Assembly: GCA_013433145.1 (NCBI GenBank)
Contig: CM024175.1
Coordinates: forward strand, 3,022,516 to 3,086,515
DNA from: Ascaris suum
Taxonomy: Eukaryota; Nematoda; Chromadorea; Rhabditida; Ascarididae
Direction of reading: 5' to 3'
DNA: 64,000 bases
Under the pieces are notes generated by a model that worked only from the letters and a program-made list of their open reading frames with translations, did no database searches and had not been told where the DNA came from. Of the stretch, positions 12,801 to 24,100 are shown piece by piece (position 1 is the first letter of the stretch; each line of letters starts with the position of its first letter). A program made the position numbers and the translations under genes.

Positions 12801-15555
12801 CATTCTCACATGCTTCGAGGAAGAGCATTGGAACGGTCTGATTTTACTTTCCACTGGTGTCACTAGGAAGAAAAGTTGCCGAAAGTTTGCCAGCGTGTCA
12901 ACTGAATGTGCCTAAAATCACTCTCAACGACTGCTATCACCAATTGCTAATTCAATAACTCAAAGAAATTTCAACACATATTGGTTTCTTTTTCCATCTT
13001 TACATCGTGCTCCATGAGGGAAACGATTGAGGAAGAAATTTGAAACGCGCTGCTTTTCATTTCACAAGACACACTTTCTTCTGCAGCAAACTAAATCATT
13101 AAATGATGCAACACGAATAATCCTAAATCGTTTTATCAGATCCACGTCAGATCCACGCACATCTGACGTAAACGAAGAGCATCGATCGCTTACGATGTTG
13201 AAAGCAAAGAGAAAGGAAACCTCATTAGAAAATGTAATAGTCGAATTTTAGAAATTTTTGTTCAGAGCGAAATATGCGTCGATAGTTTTCTTACAACTGC
13301 ACTATAAATTACGCCCGCGATCATAAATCTCTTCTATCTGAATGTGAACACGCATTTTGCAAACGGAATGTTAGTCTTTCTTAGAGGAAACAAGGTAAGG
13401 ATTAAAAGAAGAACTCATCACATTAATGACACCGCTCTGAATAGTTCCCGAACACAAACATCATTTCCCAAAGAGTGCCTCTGACAAGAGCAGGTGAAAC
13501 TTAGAAGTAAGGGTAATTAGATTTTACAAAAATAAATGAACGTCTCAAAAAAACAAACGAAGAAATGATCTGCATTGATTTGAACTGATTTGTTTAATTC
13601 ATGGCTGAAACTAGCAACGCAGAAAGATAACAGTCGATGCTTTCAAATGATTTCGTGTTCCAAACTTACCTGCAGACTGATGAGCAGCTGACGAGAGAAG
13701 CGGGATGGCGGTGGGAGGGGGGAAGCGATGGGAGGGATAGATGGGATTATTAAGAAACAAATGCTGAAAATTATGACGCACATTTTGTTGTTGGCTAATG
13801 AAATGAACGCTCCCATCGTGTGTAAGTGTATCGGCGCTCGGCAACTGTGTTGTGCAATAGGGATTGCTCACATTAGGAGTGAATTGACTATATGCGTTAT
13901 CGTATGGTGCCAACTGTATTGTGTTTGGCCCTCGCATTGTCTCATATCTGAAATACAAATTAATCAGAAGCACTCCTTCAAAAGCAAAAAAAACAATTCA
14001 TGTATCTAACAGCAAACGCACTAGTTCAGCCTCACAAAATTGTACATGAAGAAATCATCATAAGAAGAAAATTTGTTGTGTTCAGCGAGTAGCGAACGAA
14101 GCTAGTACTAAAATTCCGGTAAAAGCAACTAATGTATGGAGAAAACGCGACAAACACCAAATAGTCTCATCAGTACAGCAGTAGTTTCAACGGTTTCTAA
14201 ATGCATTTTATCCACGCAGTCCACCTGAACTATTTGACCTGCTATTAGAAATTCGCAGTCCTCCTGATTCCATGCAAGGTGTCCGACTGAATTAATAGCT
14301 TACCTCTGATATAATGATGATGGAAGAGAGTTAGTACTAAGTAGGGTCGATGTGGAAGAACCAAGAGGAGAGCTGATCGGAGGTGACGGAAGATACGCAG
14401 TGGCTGGTCCCGGCTGAATATTGTAATAAGGGGTGGGATAACTTGAGTAAGCGTGAACACTCGAAGGGTTCACCAATGTTTCCGAGTTGTACTCGAGCAG
14501 GTTTATTGGAGTCGTTGGAAGAGCTGAAAACATATAATGCTTCAGTGAAGCTCTCAGAAGTCTTACTAGAGATTCTCACGAAACGCGAACTGTTGCTTAA
14601 AAAGAAAGTCATAATAACCAGTCCTCCTCGTTTATTTGCAGCTCAAGAGGTTCTTCTGAACGACAGCATTCAAACGGCCATCTTATATCTCACTTACCAC
14701 TAAAGTTCACATTCGCTTTTCGCCTCATCTTTAGCTTTCTGCATCCTATACTTAATAGAGTTATCATCGGTTCATGAGGCAATCAGCTGGAAACAACATT
14801 TATACGAATAAATCAATGGTTCTGCAGCGATCTGCAGCGCAATCTAAGCCACGGGAATTTCTCACTAGCACGACAAGGAGAAAGAACTCGACGAAGGATG
14901 TTAATGTTTTTTGATCGAATGTTCTGGAACACTACTGTAGACTCATCTCAGTTACAAATTCAGCAACATTTAAGCTTTTTGTAGCATAGGAACGAGGCTG
15001 GAGAAGGTTCAGTGAAAGCAGTTTGACCTAGGCAAAGATATTTGGCATTTTCTGGCTCTGGTGCAATTCGATTTGTTATGTACCAAGATCCATGACCGTC
15101 CACTCATTGTGGTGAATATCTCAGTAAATGATGCCTTGTTGCCATCAATGCCCAAATGGAGGATAGACTTTCAATCCCTTAATATTTTCCCTTGTTTTTG
15201 TTCATGCGCATCAACTTGTTGTAGCCCAATTGAGGTGATCGAGCATATGTACTATGGAACATTTCGCCGCAATATAATGTGTTGAGTTACAGGTGCGCAG
15301 TTTAAATGAAAATTCGGCAAAAAGAAGTATCTTCCTCCCTCTGCAACATAGCAACATTTGTAAGTATTCTTCATTTATTATTCAACAAACCTGGAATGGC
15401 GGCCTGAGTAAGGTTTGATAGCTGGTAAGAGAGGTCCGGTGAATCGAAAGGCGCCTTCATTTCGCTTGCTTGTGAATTGGAAGATGGTTCAACCAGCACT
15501 GATTGACGAGTCATTATCTTTTCAGGAGATTTCATCCTCTCTATGACACTGGAAT
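6605..15555 (-). CDS. elt-2: GATA zinc-finger transcription factor, ELT-2-like (multi-exon)
   Basis: This is a DNA-binding transcription factor of the GATA family; in nematodes ELT-2 binds TGATAA sites and drives intestinal genes. Seen: the join of exons 8598-8695 and 7904 downward gives a complete GATA finger, with CANC, the [12 protein letters not shown] core, [12 protein letters not shown], and a basic tail ending TRKRKQK. Spacing is CX2C-X17-CX2C. Exon 10396-10584 carries a second, degenerate finger (CTTC, 18 residues, CESC) without the LWRR core. Upstream exons 13670-13947, 14304-14523 and 15391-15555 are rich in P, S, T, Y and N, as expected of an activation region. One real finger plus a vestigial upstream one, with the [12 protein letters not shown] tail, fits my memory of ELT-2 better than two-fingered ELT-1. 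Open issues: the phase between exons 13670 and 10584 does not close, so one small exon is missing, or the downstream part is a separate trans-spliced isoform. The 5' end and the C-terminal exons are tentative. Confidence 0.8.
7790..7904 (-). CDS. elt-2: elt-2 exon, second half of the GATA finger and basic tail
   Basis: The acceptor GATGTTTAG lies before 7904. The exon begins [14 protein letters not shown] and runs through [16 protein letters not shown], the second cysteine pair and the basic arm that contacts the minor groove in GATA factors. Two donors keep phase 0: CGCCAG/GTGTCA after 7790 and CAACAA/GTGAAG after 7667. The longer form adds 41 Ser/Thr/Asn-rich residues. The open frame itself stops at 7595. 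Confidence 0.85.
8598..8695 (-). CDS. elt-2: elt-2 exon, first half of the canonical GATA finger
   Basis: The acceptor GATGTTTCAG lies before 8695 and the donor TGCAA/GTATGT follows 8598. The 98-nt exon starts in phase 0 and reads [16 protein letters not shown], then [12 protein letters not shown], ending in phase 2 so that AA+C makes the Asn of CNAC. It supplies the first zinc-binding cysteine pair and the DNA-contacting LWRR segment. Confidence 0.9.
10396..10584 (-). CDS. elt-2: elt-2 exon with degenerate N-terminal GATA finger
   Basis: The acceptor TTTGCCTTCAG is followed directly by ATGTCG at 10584, and the donor GTACAG/GTAGCG follows 10396. The 189-nt exon is phase 0 at both ends (63 codons). 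It contains ECTTC, then 18 residues, then CESC: four cysteines in zinc-finger spacing but without the LWRR recognition core, so it probably cannot bind DNA as a GATA finger. The ATG immediately after the acceptor would also suit a trans-spliced start for a shorter isoform; that is inference. Confidence 0.7.
10585..10669. repeat. 71-bp direct duplication of a splice acceptor with an internal hairpin
   Basis: CTGAAGGCAAATTT occurs at 10585-10598 and again at 10656-10669; on the minus strand each is AAATTTGCCTTCAG. Between them is a perfect inverted repeat with 18-bp arms, 10611-10628 (GCGGGAGCTTAACCAAGA) and 10633-10650, and a 4-nt loop. The first copy is the acceptor of the degenerate-finger exon. 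Confidence 0.85.
11694..11708 (+). repeat. C15 homopolymer
   Basis: Fifteen consecutive C in the 3.1-kb elt-2 intron; G-quadruplex potential on the minus strand and length likely to vary. Confidence 0.9.
12016..12055 (-). CDS. possible small exon in the elt-2 3.1-kb intron
   Basis: A 40-nt segment lies between an acceptor (GATCATTTAG) and a good donor (CCCAG/GTAACT). Entered in phase 1, as the upstream exon 13670 requires, it reads [13 protein letters not shown] without a stop. It leaves in phase 2, which still does not match exon 10584, so a further piece would be needed. It could be chance. Confidence 0.2.
13670..13947 (-). CDS. elt-2: elt-2 exon, Asn/Pro/Tyr-rich region
   Basis: The acceptor TTGTATTTCAG lies before 13947 and the donor GCAG/GTAAGT follows 13670. 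The 278-nt exon starts with [19 protein letters not shown], is rich in N, Q, P and H, and ends in phase 1. The next recognised exon, at 10584, starts in phase 0, so an exon of length 3n+2 is still missing in the 3.1-kb intron, or the isoforms are separate. Confidence 0.6.
14304..14523 (-). CDS. elt-2: elt-2 exon, Pro/Ser/Tyr-rich region
   Basis: The acceptor ATGTTTTCAG lies before 14523 and the donor CAGAG/GTAAGC follows 14304. The 220-nt exon is open in one frame and rich in P, S, T and Y (for example [15 protein letters not shown]). It ends in phase 2 and continues exactly into exon 13947 (AG+A = Arg). Low-complexity composition of this type is typical of activation domains; no folded domain is visible. 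Confidence 0.65.
15391..15555 (-). CDS. elt-2: elt-2 N-terminal exon
   Basis: The acceptor is TTTTCTTTCAG before 15555 and the donor CCAG/GTTTGT follows 15391. The exon starts in phase 1 and ends in phase 1, reading through [14 protein letters not shown] to [10 protein letters not shown], Ser- and Pro-rich. It joins exon 14523 in frame to give AAIPALPTTP. An alternative acceptor (TTTACCGTAG before 15574) would extend it in phase 0 and allow joining to the ATG-started candidate exon at 16133-16252. Confidence 0.6.
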
Positions 15556-16132
15556 CTGAAAGAAAACTCCTCGACTACGGTAAATTGACTTGAAATTTCT
15601 GCTCTTCACTGAGTCGTCAGCGCAAAAATTGTAGCCATAAAATAAATTTTGACGCCATCTTTTAATCATTCGCCATTTTTATGACACGATTTTTTCTAAA
15701 GGATGAATTTGTTTCGATGTTATTCCTGGACTTACAGAATTCCCTGTCGCCAACAGGAGTCGAAAATTTGCAAACTGTGTTATTGTTCGCAAATTTCCAG
15801 CCTCTGTAGCATACTTGCATTCAACATGCAGGAAGGCCGTTACTGTTCGGTATGGAGGGACCTTGGATTATCACAGCCCGCATGGCCCCTGATTTGTTTT
15901 TTGACAGGGCATTACTAGATAGTGTGCGAAAACGCTTCGTCTGCAGCGATTTCAGCAAAACCTCCTGCTGTCTCTAATGGTCAAAATACAGCGGTATTTT
16001 GAACGATTTTGATCGAGGCTCACTTAAAGGTCGCTGCCTCAGATCGCATATTTCACCTTTTATCACAATTTTTTCCTCAGATAATATTTCGTGATTTCGT
16101 TCTCAGAATTATTGCAGTTTGCATCTACTCAC

Positions 16133-16252
16133 GTCGGATGTAGGCGTTGAGCATGCAAGCGGTGTATTAGTGTGAAGAATATTCCGCAGAATCTCAAGTC
16201 TCCGATCTTGAGCACTTAAGATCCATTTTCTGCTGATATCGTTAATGTTCAT
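16133..16252 (-). CDS. ATG-started exon candidate upstream of elt-2
   Basis: From ATG at 16252 a 40-codon frame (MNINDISRKWILSAQDRRLE and onward) ends at a good donor, CCGAC/GTGAGT, in phase 0. It lies 0.6 kb upstream of the elt-2 exon at 15391-15555 on the same strand. It joins that exon only if the alternative acceptor before 15574 is used, giving PTSD then SRSFLSDSS. Candidate first coding exon of elt-2, or an unrelated segment. Confidence 0.3.
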
Positions 16253-18473
16253 GCTTCATATTTTGCTAGTTATGTTTGAGTCCTTCCAATGTCGACAATA
16301 TTATTAGTCTTGTGCATTTAACGCGTAGATATTTGTTGCCGATTCTATCCCGAAGCATACAGTGTACTTTATTTTTGCTCCTACCAATTTTACTTCATTT
16401 GTATATCGTTTGATTTTTCAAGAACAGAAGAGAGCATAGAAACGTCTCAGCTGCAAGCTCATTCTCACCAAAATTGCACTCGTCAGACAATCTTGGCAAG
16501 GATTTCCATGACTTTTGTTTGTCCCTATGCACCGAACTTGTCCTCGTTTCACTATTGACCATGGAAGAAAATTTCCTCAAGCAGGCACGTCAAGACACTG
16601 TTCTGAGCGCTTTTTTTCTTTTTTCCTAGAGGAAAAACTGACTGTTCTTACTATCCTTTCATTTGATGTATATTCTTTGGCACATATTCCTGAAAACCCA
16701 TCTTCACTCTGTCCTCTTGCAGTGAGCAATGGCCATTGCAACTGCGCAAATGAATTTTGGTGGGTTCATCGTGTTATCCTTTCCAGTACAATCATGCAGC
16801 TACTACGGTCTTTTCGTCCTTGTCAACCTTCCGTCTCCCTCAATGTGCTTGCTAGCCATTGCTTTTTTTTCTGAGGAAGTAAGGCGTTCTCAGCGGGAAC
16901 AGATTTATCATCGTTCAGGTCATTACACATCGTGAAAAATTTCAACCGCAGCAATGGCCAGAATTTTTGATTCCGTTTCGATGACTAGCAGAAATCTTGA
17001 CCTCAATGTGGAGCAACGGAGCAACCTTTCGCTGATTGGAAAGTCGACTTTCATGAATGTGTTTGAAGTACTCTGCTATCGATGCATAATCACCAGATTT
17101 TGTGATGCAGTGGGCATAGACTACCGCACTAGAACAGCACATCATTAATCGCTCATGCACCTCACGAAACGCGCGGCAAACCAACAAAGTTCCATGTTAT
17201 TATGAAGAAGCCCAGTCGAGTCACTACCTGGACAAGTTTAGAAATTGCGCTCGCTTCACCAACTTTCACATGGTCGTTTCAACGCGTAAAACGGAAGTAT
17301 ATATCGTCAGAAATTGACGCAAAAGCGAGCAGTTTTCTTTGGAAGGGATAGTGTTCAGTTTGGAGCGAAACATGGTGAGGCTGATATTGAAAAGACGATG
17401 AAAAAAGCAAATGAATGGTGGGCGAAGTTCCGAGGAATATGGAGAAAAGGACAAGATTACTGAACTCAACCAAATCCTTACTATGCTGAAGAATCACGTC
17501 TTTGATTATAAAGAGAACAAAGAGCTTAGGACATGATATACTCATTCGTGAACAGAACTGCGAATATTGCATGAATTTTGCGTCCGTAGCCTTTTCAGTC
17601 ACAGTCTTCCAGCTTATACGCGCCTTTTTAATGCATAAGGAAGATGCCTGTTCCATTCAGAAAGATCTCTTTCTCCTTATTCACGTTAGTATTACCCACG
17701 TAAACTCCTACGTCATGCTTTTGTTCTGCCTGAGCATGCTAGGAGACGTCAAAAAAGCCACGGCGTTTCATACTTCGTGGTGGAGCGGCTTTTCTTATGC
17801 GCCATTGCGTCTATGGACAAAAAGTACTTACGCACTGCTAACTAACCCAGTGTTATGAACTGCGGCTTTTATGCCTTTTCACTTCAAATACTCTCGTCCT
17901 GACGGGACTTCATTCAGGTCACGCTGTCATTTGGACACTAGCCTCAGCATTCACTGAAGAGCCAAGTAAGAAGCAAGTGAAAAATGGCCACTATTACTGG
18001 TATCACAAAGACAATTAAAAATGCTCACAAAATGATCGCTTAATTGCAAATAACGCAAAAAATTTATTAATTTTGACGATGTGCATTGATTATACACTTC
18101 ATTTCAAAATTATGCATTGTCATCTCGGCTACAACTGCACCTAACGTCAAATTTTTGACAACAGATATTGGTATGAGCACATATAGCGATGAGTACATAA
18201 GGGCATATCATGTTTTTCGCTTCCCCTTTAATGAGTATAAGAGCACTATAGAAGAAGAACGTTTGCATTTGTTGAGGCATTTCCATATAGCAAGATGGGC
18301 ACTTTCGCAGTACGTCTTTGCGACTTTCTGCGATGTACTTGGATGCATATTTCAGTAGAGATGTATGTTTTAGCCAACCTGGTACTTTCAAAAAAGTCCG
18401 CGCATCATGCACATCTCTGATCACTTTTAATATTTCCCATGGGCAAAGTCAAATTAGGCGTTAGAACACAAAC

Positions 18474-18675
18474 CTGCACAGGATGTTGGCAGTTGAATAA
18501 ATGAGCCAGTGACCGATTGGTCCAGCGCTCCACTCATTCCGTTCCAAGGATAACTGTGAATTGTGGGACCTGCCTCCATATCGACTCCTTAATAATACCT
18601 CATACAAAGTGGGATCAACGTTGTCGGCTCTTGAGGTAACGAACAATACACCGGATGCAACTTCAACAATCAACA
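18474..18675 (-). CDS. unassigned exon-like segment
   Basis: A 202-nt segment bounded by acceptor TTTAGTCAG and donor TGTGCAG/GTTTGT is fully open from phase 1 to phase 2. The predicted peptide includes NVDPTLYEVLLRSRYGGR and ends in a Trp-containing hydrophobic stretch. Composition is protein-like, but I do not recognise a family and found no neighbouring exon that completes it. Confidence 0.3.
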
Positions 18676-20815
18676 CTGACTAAATTAGCCGAAGAAAGTT
18701 TAAAGCATGTAAGCTCAATTCCACCAATAAATCGACTTCAGCTGATATGCGATTATCTCGGCTAAGCGCTACCAAATGATAGAGGCAAGTCAGTCTTTGT
18801 ATCATATGTGGTTGCCACTGCATCATTTCTCTTCTGTTTTGAAAGAACCGTTATGACAACAGCTCTTTATTTTTAAACGCCAGTAAGTAACTCTTAGGAG
18901 TAGTCATTTTCTAAACACAGTGAACGACATCGAAAGCAATTAAGGAACGACTGGTCAAGAAGAGGTCAAGAGCTCTGAATCAATGTTTCGAAATGAATAT
19001 AATAAAAACTTCATCTAGTGCAGCATTAGTCAGCAAGGTACGCCAAACTATTATATAACACTGTTGCGATTGCGCTAAGAATAACAATAGTTATGCAAGG
19101 CGTTTAACGTACTAGCGAGATTGATACGGCACGACAATTTGCTGATTTGAAGTTCAGATTGCTGCCATCGTTATAATCGTAACAATGCTGTAATTTCTAA
19201 GTCGAGCCGATTTACCGTTGTCTATTCAATCCTAACCTAGCAAAAAGTCTTACAAAGAGCTGCATTCGAAATATACTCAGCTAAGAAGGAACGTCAGTTT
19301 AAACAGTAAGTGGAAAGCGCTCGCAATGAGATTGTATTGAGGAGGCATGCTCGTAAAATGAATGCACCCGAAGCATGCTTAAATGTCGCCATAACATGAG
19401 CCACCGAGCTGGCGTCGAATGAGAGAGAGCTGTCACTACCGTAACACTAGTACGCCCTCTTCGCCGAGGATCCATCAACGCATTAGCGCTCGCCAGACAT
19501 TTCTGCAGCATCATGTGTGATCTTCATCTATCTCATGCTACAGCTACATGAACTATTCTTAGTGCGACCACAGAAAAATGTATCGCAATCAATGAGGTGA
19601 GATAGGTTGTGAGCCAAGTAGGACCTTTTGTCAAGCTAAAATTGAAATTCAGTTGCCCAAATTCACAGATTAATCAGCCTCAAAAAACTTTTCCAACTCC
19701 TACAAACATATCACCTGGGGTGCACTGTTTTTCAAAACTGTCACTTGAAGATACGTATTATCTCAACCTAGACCGCCCGCCGTGTACAATGCTTTTCGGG
19801 CTAATCGACCGATTGAAGTGCAATAGGAATGATGCATTCTAGCATTAGTATATAGTTCATTCAACGATTTTGTGAGCTTTACATGTACCTCAGTTCGGGT
19901 AAGCATATCCATGAACAGGGGAAATGTGTTAGAAGGGGAGGGGAGGAATGGGAATCAAAAAATAGCGTCAACAGTACCCGTCATACCGGTCCTCTGTTTG
20001 TTCTTCTTTTGAATCCTCCACTGAAACGCTGCACAAGGCACGTATCGCGAAAAATTTATGCAGCCAACAAATATGAGTATCCCACTTCACCCGAAAAGTA
20101 AAAATTAAAATACATATCAAGCTGCAGAAGGCTTACAGAAGTGATTCGTAACGATTCAATTGTTCCAAAGTAAACCGTGGGGGATGGCATGTAGCTTCAC
20201 CAAGATTTCAATGAGAAGAAGGCTCGAAAACTATTATTCAGTTTCAACACAATGCTTCAGTAGCCAGATTGAAGGAAATTAATTTCAAGGCGCTTCTGAG
20301 ATTCCTCAATGTTGAACAATATCAACGCTCCGTTTTACTAAGTCAGCAGTTCGTTCAGACTCTCTTACGCTCTACTGTAGGATCCGTCGGATTCTGCTAA
20401 CGCAATATTTGTTGGAGGCGAACCCTTTTGCAATCAAGTCCTCATGAATCAGCGTTAGTTGCATTTCCCAAGGGTACAACGTTGATCTAAACTGTAATGC
20501 TATTAAACGAACTTCAAATATTTCAATAGCGAAACGATAACAAATAATCGATGCATAAACAATATCTTCAAACTTCTTCACGGTGAGAAAAAAAGAAATC
20601 ATAAAAGGTTGTTCCTTCATAATATTTAATGTTCGAAAGAATAAAGCGTACAATCATTCAGGCTGCTGATAATGTAAAAATTAATGGCCAATAAACGCGA
20701 GCTTATCCATCTACAAATCTTCTTTGGGAATTGAATATTGGAAATGCTTGGTACAACATCCTTGTTACGAAATCTTTCATCCTTCCCTCGCTAAACAAAA
20801 AAAAAAACATCTTAC

Positions 20816-20869
20816 CATGGTATCCGACGAGTGAAATTCATTGACTCGGCTGTTCTTGTGTGGTGACAT
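20816..20869 (-). CDS. short ATG-started exon candidate below the GATA cluster
   Basis: ATG at 20869 opens an 18-codon frame (MSPHKNSRVNEFHSSDTM) that ends exactly at a near-consensus donor, CCATG/GTAAGATG, in phase 0. It lies 65 bp on the elt-2 side of the TGATAA cluster and on the elt-2 strand. It could be a distal first exon of elt-2; no connecting exon was found. Confidence 0.25.
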
Positions 20870-20933
20870 TAAAGCGCTCATAATAAATGCACTGTCACGC
20901 GCACGACTAGGGCCCCCCGGGCTGGCCGGAAGA

Positions 20934-21103
20934 AGATAACACAGACAACACACATGAATAAATGTGATAACCGCTATCTAATCTTCAAACCAATTATTAT
21001 TCCATTTATCAGACAACTTTGTAACGCGATGCAATCGGCTGAGCAAAGAGGCCTGATAAACCTATCAGTGAGGTCTGATGAGACGGCAATGACGGCTTGA
21101 TAA
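20934..21103. promoter_or_regulatory. GATA-site cluster, candidate elt-2 enhancer
   Basis: Seven WGATAR-type sites lie in 170 bp: AGATAA 20934-20939, TGATAA 20965-20970, CTATCT 20974-20979, TTATCA 21006-21011, TGATAA 21054-21059, CTATCA 21062-21067 and TGATAA 21098-21103. Four are exact TGATAA, the core bound by nematode intestinal GATA factors. C. elegans ELT-2 is known to maintain its own expression through such sites, and this cluster lies upstream of the ELT-2-like gene, about 5.4 kb from its first firm exon. A plus-strand gene to the right could instead be the target, but I found none. Confidence 0.5.
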
Positions 21104-24100
21104 AAGCACCGCGTTGTGTTCTCTGCGGCGATTCGAATGCGTCGATCTATGCGCGATTACAGAATTTTTGTTTTGTTCTCTGTTGATCGCCTAGGCTTTC
21201 GTTTGAGCAACGTTCAGCTTACTGAGCATAGACATAGTTGCATTATGGATCAAAACTTATTTTCGTAACTACCTGTGCAGAATGGAATGTGATGTACATG
21301 AGCTGCCCAGAGATGCTGACAAGCAAATTTTGCTCACTTCCTTAATGCTACCAATTTCGAGGCTGAAAGCCCCTTTATATGACTTCAGCTAACAGGCAAT
21401 AGAACGAGGAATTCAGCTGTTTAACGGAACTATGCATTGTGAGTCGCGCTAAGAAATTCTGAATCGTCAAAAACCTTTTTGATGAAGTGCTATTTAGAAA
21501 ACAACGGCTGACCACGTAGTAGGCGAGTTCGAAAATCAGATATTTCCTCAGGCTTTATCCTTATTTAATCCAGAGATATTGTTTCATTGTTGCATATCAT
21601 TCTCATCGGAAAAAATTTTTCTATTCGATCGCATCTTTCCCAACTTGGTGGTCGATCTTCCGCTAGACAATGTTTTTTCAAAATTATTACTTAGAGCAGA
21701 GGAGCAAATGAAACGGTTCCTGCTGGCTCGGTTTATTTTCTCAGCTGCGCTCGACCTAAACTGACCTGCAGCTAAAATGAGTCGTGGAAGCAGATGTAAA
21801 AAATTACCATACTTGGTAGAGTATTTCACCTTTCCATCAATGATGGCACCATGGAAGGGGATTTCTCATGATCCGTTTCCGTTTCGAAAGGTTTCCATAT
21901 TAATCGTCCTCGCAGCGACAATGCAATTTCAGCCAGTAATAGTCCATAAATGGATTCCTTATGCTAAAAATTTTTTACCGCGCTCCTATGTTTTTTATTG
22001 CATCCAAAATTTTTGGGCTTACAATAGGCAAATTTCTTCATGCACAACTTCTGGATTTCGTCTTACCTTGGAAATTCAATGCACGAAGCAATACAGAACG
22101 TTTTCCGGCAAAATGGTACCGTTTTTTATTGATGCAGAACCGGATATTTTTTCGGCGGGTATTTCGTCAACGTCTAAAGAATTCACTTGAAATAGCAGCT
22201 CCACGGATGACTATGGAAAGAAGGGCTTTGCTCTGTGTTCTATTGAGAATATGATTTCCGCTCACCAAAGTTTATATTATTCGAAAAGGCAAGCTACTAC
22301 ATAGTAAGGTGCAGCATTCATTTTTATTTCCTCTGACTTTAATGGAATCCATTTTCTTCATAGTTTTATCACCTAGTAATTATACTCTTCGTTTATTTCA
22401 TTGACCTAAGCGGGTTCTTTGCTGAATGTCAAAGTCGCGCTCGATTAGCACATTATTTTACCTACAGAAAATGGTGAGGAATTTGTGCCACTGCTATGAG
22501 GAATCTATCACATTTAAGAAAGCTTCCGCAAGGCTTTGGAATTACCCTAGGAGATTTAAATGAATGCTACGAAGTCATAAAATAACCATAGAAAATGACC
22601 AGTAACCTAGGAAATTGCTATCTGCTCGATGAATGTGCATCAGGATATGAGAACTCGCTTGCTAGGTGGCAATCAAGTGAACGTTATTCATATCCAATTG
22701 AAAACGATGTTAAGAAGACAAGGGAGATTTGTTGCTGATCGAATATGAAAACAGCTCAGTAGCCGTGAGCACATAGACGCGAACAGCAGCAATTATTGTA
22801 CTGAATAGGAAATGGGACTACCGCATAGAACGGTATATTTCTCTGATGCGGCATACGAGCCGTCAAATGAGGCCCATTAGGATACAGTACCATTTGTGAG
22901 AGCATGAAAAATAGAAAAGAAACTGATCAATAATCGGCATTGTTTGCTTTAGCGCTGCACAGTTTGACTATAGCATACGACCTGCCGCTTATCGATTTCT
23001 ACCGTATGCCGGCGCATACACCCACGCACCGCACATTTGTTCACATGAGTACTGTGACACTTTTTTTTAGGCGAAGCGACCATCAGATAAGGGAAGCTTA
23101 CATCAGATTCGTGAAAATGAGATGCTGTAAAAGTATGAAAAGTTTGCGTGAATAAATAACTATGAAAGAATGAATCGTGACAGAAAGTACCAAGCGCCTC
23201 TAGAATCCCGACCTCATTAGAGGAGCTTTAGAAAACGACGAAGACGATGACAACTTTGTTGACTGATTTGTGCCAACGCGCAAAACGCAGTTCCCACTTT
23301 TCGTTTTAGTGATAATCCATGAGGCACAACTGATATGTGAATGGGTCTCCACTTCTTTCGCTACTCTCATTTGCTTTTAAAAGAAGGGTAACATAAATGT
23401 GACCATTGCGGTGATTCATGCAAATTAAGCTACCTAATAGATGTAAATGATTGCCATTAAGCTTATGACTAAATGAGAGAATTTTCGAATTGTCTTTGAG
23501 CGATTTTCATGCCGAAATTTTCGCTTAAAGAACTTGATATTTGTGAGGAAGAAAATGATGAACTTGAAGCAGAAATTCCGTAACACAGACACCTTTCGTT
23601 GCCAAATAAGAAATGAGGTCAGCAATCAGCTCCACTGAATGATATGGTAGGAAAGGAGATTTAGTGCACATCGCAATCGTGCGATCCTTTGGCATAGACG
23701 CATATAAACGCACATGCACCCGCACTCCAACGCATATACAGGTGATACAACCGTACACTTTCTTGTATACCTTGTACACCCGCACATACGTATCTACGAA
23801 AGCGGGAGCTGGTTATTAGCAAGCTTTAAACGTTAACAACTTTTCGATAAGTGGATGCCCACACTCGCGCAAGCAAGCAACACTCAATTATATCACAGAT
23901 GTCTAGTCACTCGATGCCTTAGCCCGCTATTTTGATAAGATCATCAATTTATTACGACAAGACATTGACGCGGGAAGTTATGAGAACTGCAGAATCTTAG
24001 AAAACAACTTTACCGGTGTCCTGCAAAATGCTTTTTGATTTGTGTTATTCTGTAGCACGATCGATCATTCAGAAGAAAATGAAATAAGTGCAATTCGCTG

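Larger units (their letters stand above)
15575..20815. other. elt-2 5' region, two orphan exon candidates
   Basis: Upstream side of elt-2. Contains the candidate exons 16133-16252 and 18474-18675. The open frames at 16515-16874, 17279-17656 and 17502-17858 overlap on both strands and show no recognisable domain. Confidence 0.4.

Noticed and set aside
14698..14738. 41-nt possible micro-exon between elt-2 exons 15391 and 14523
   Set aside because: On recount the two flanking exons join directly in frame (phase 1), so no exon is needed; the acceptor is also weak.
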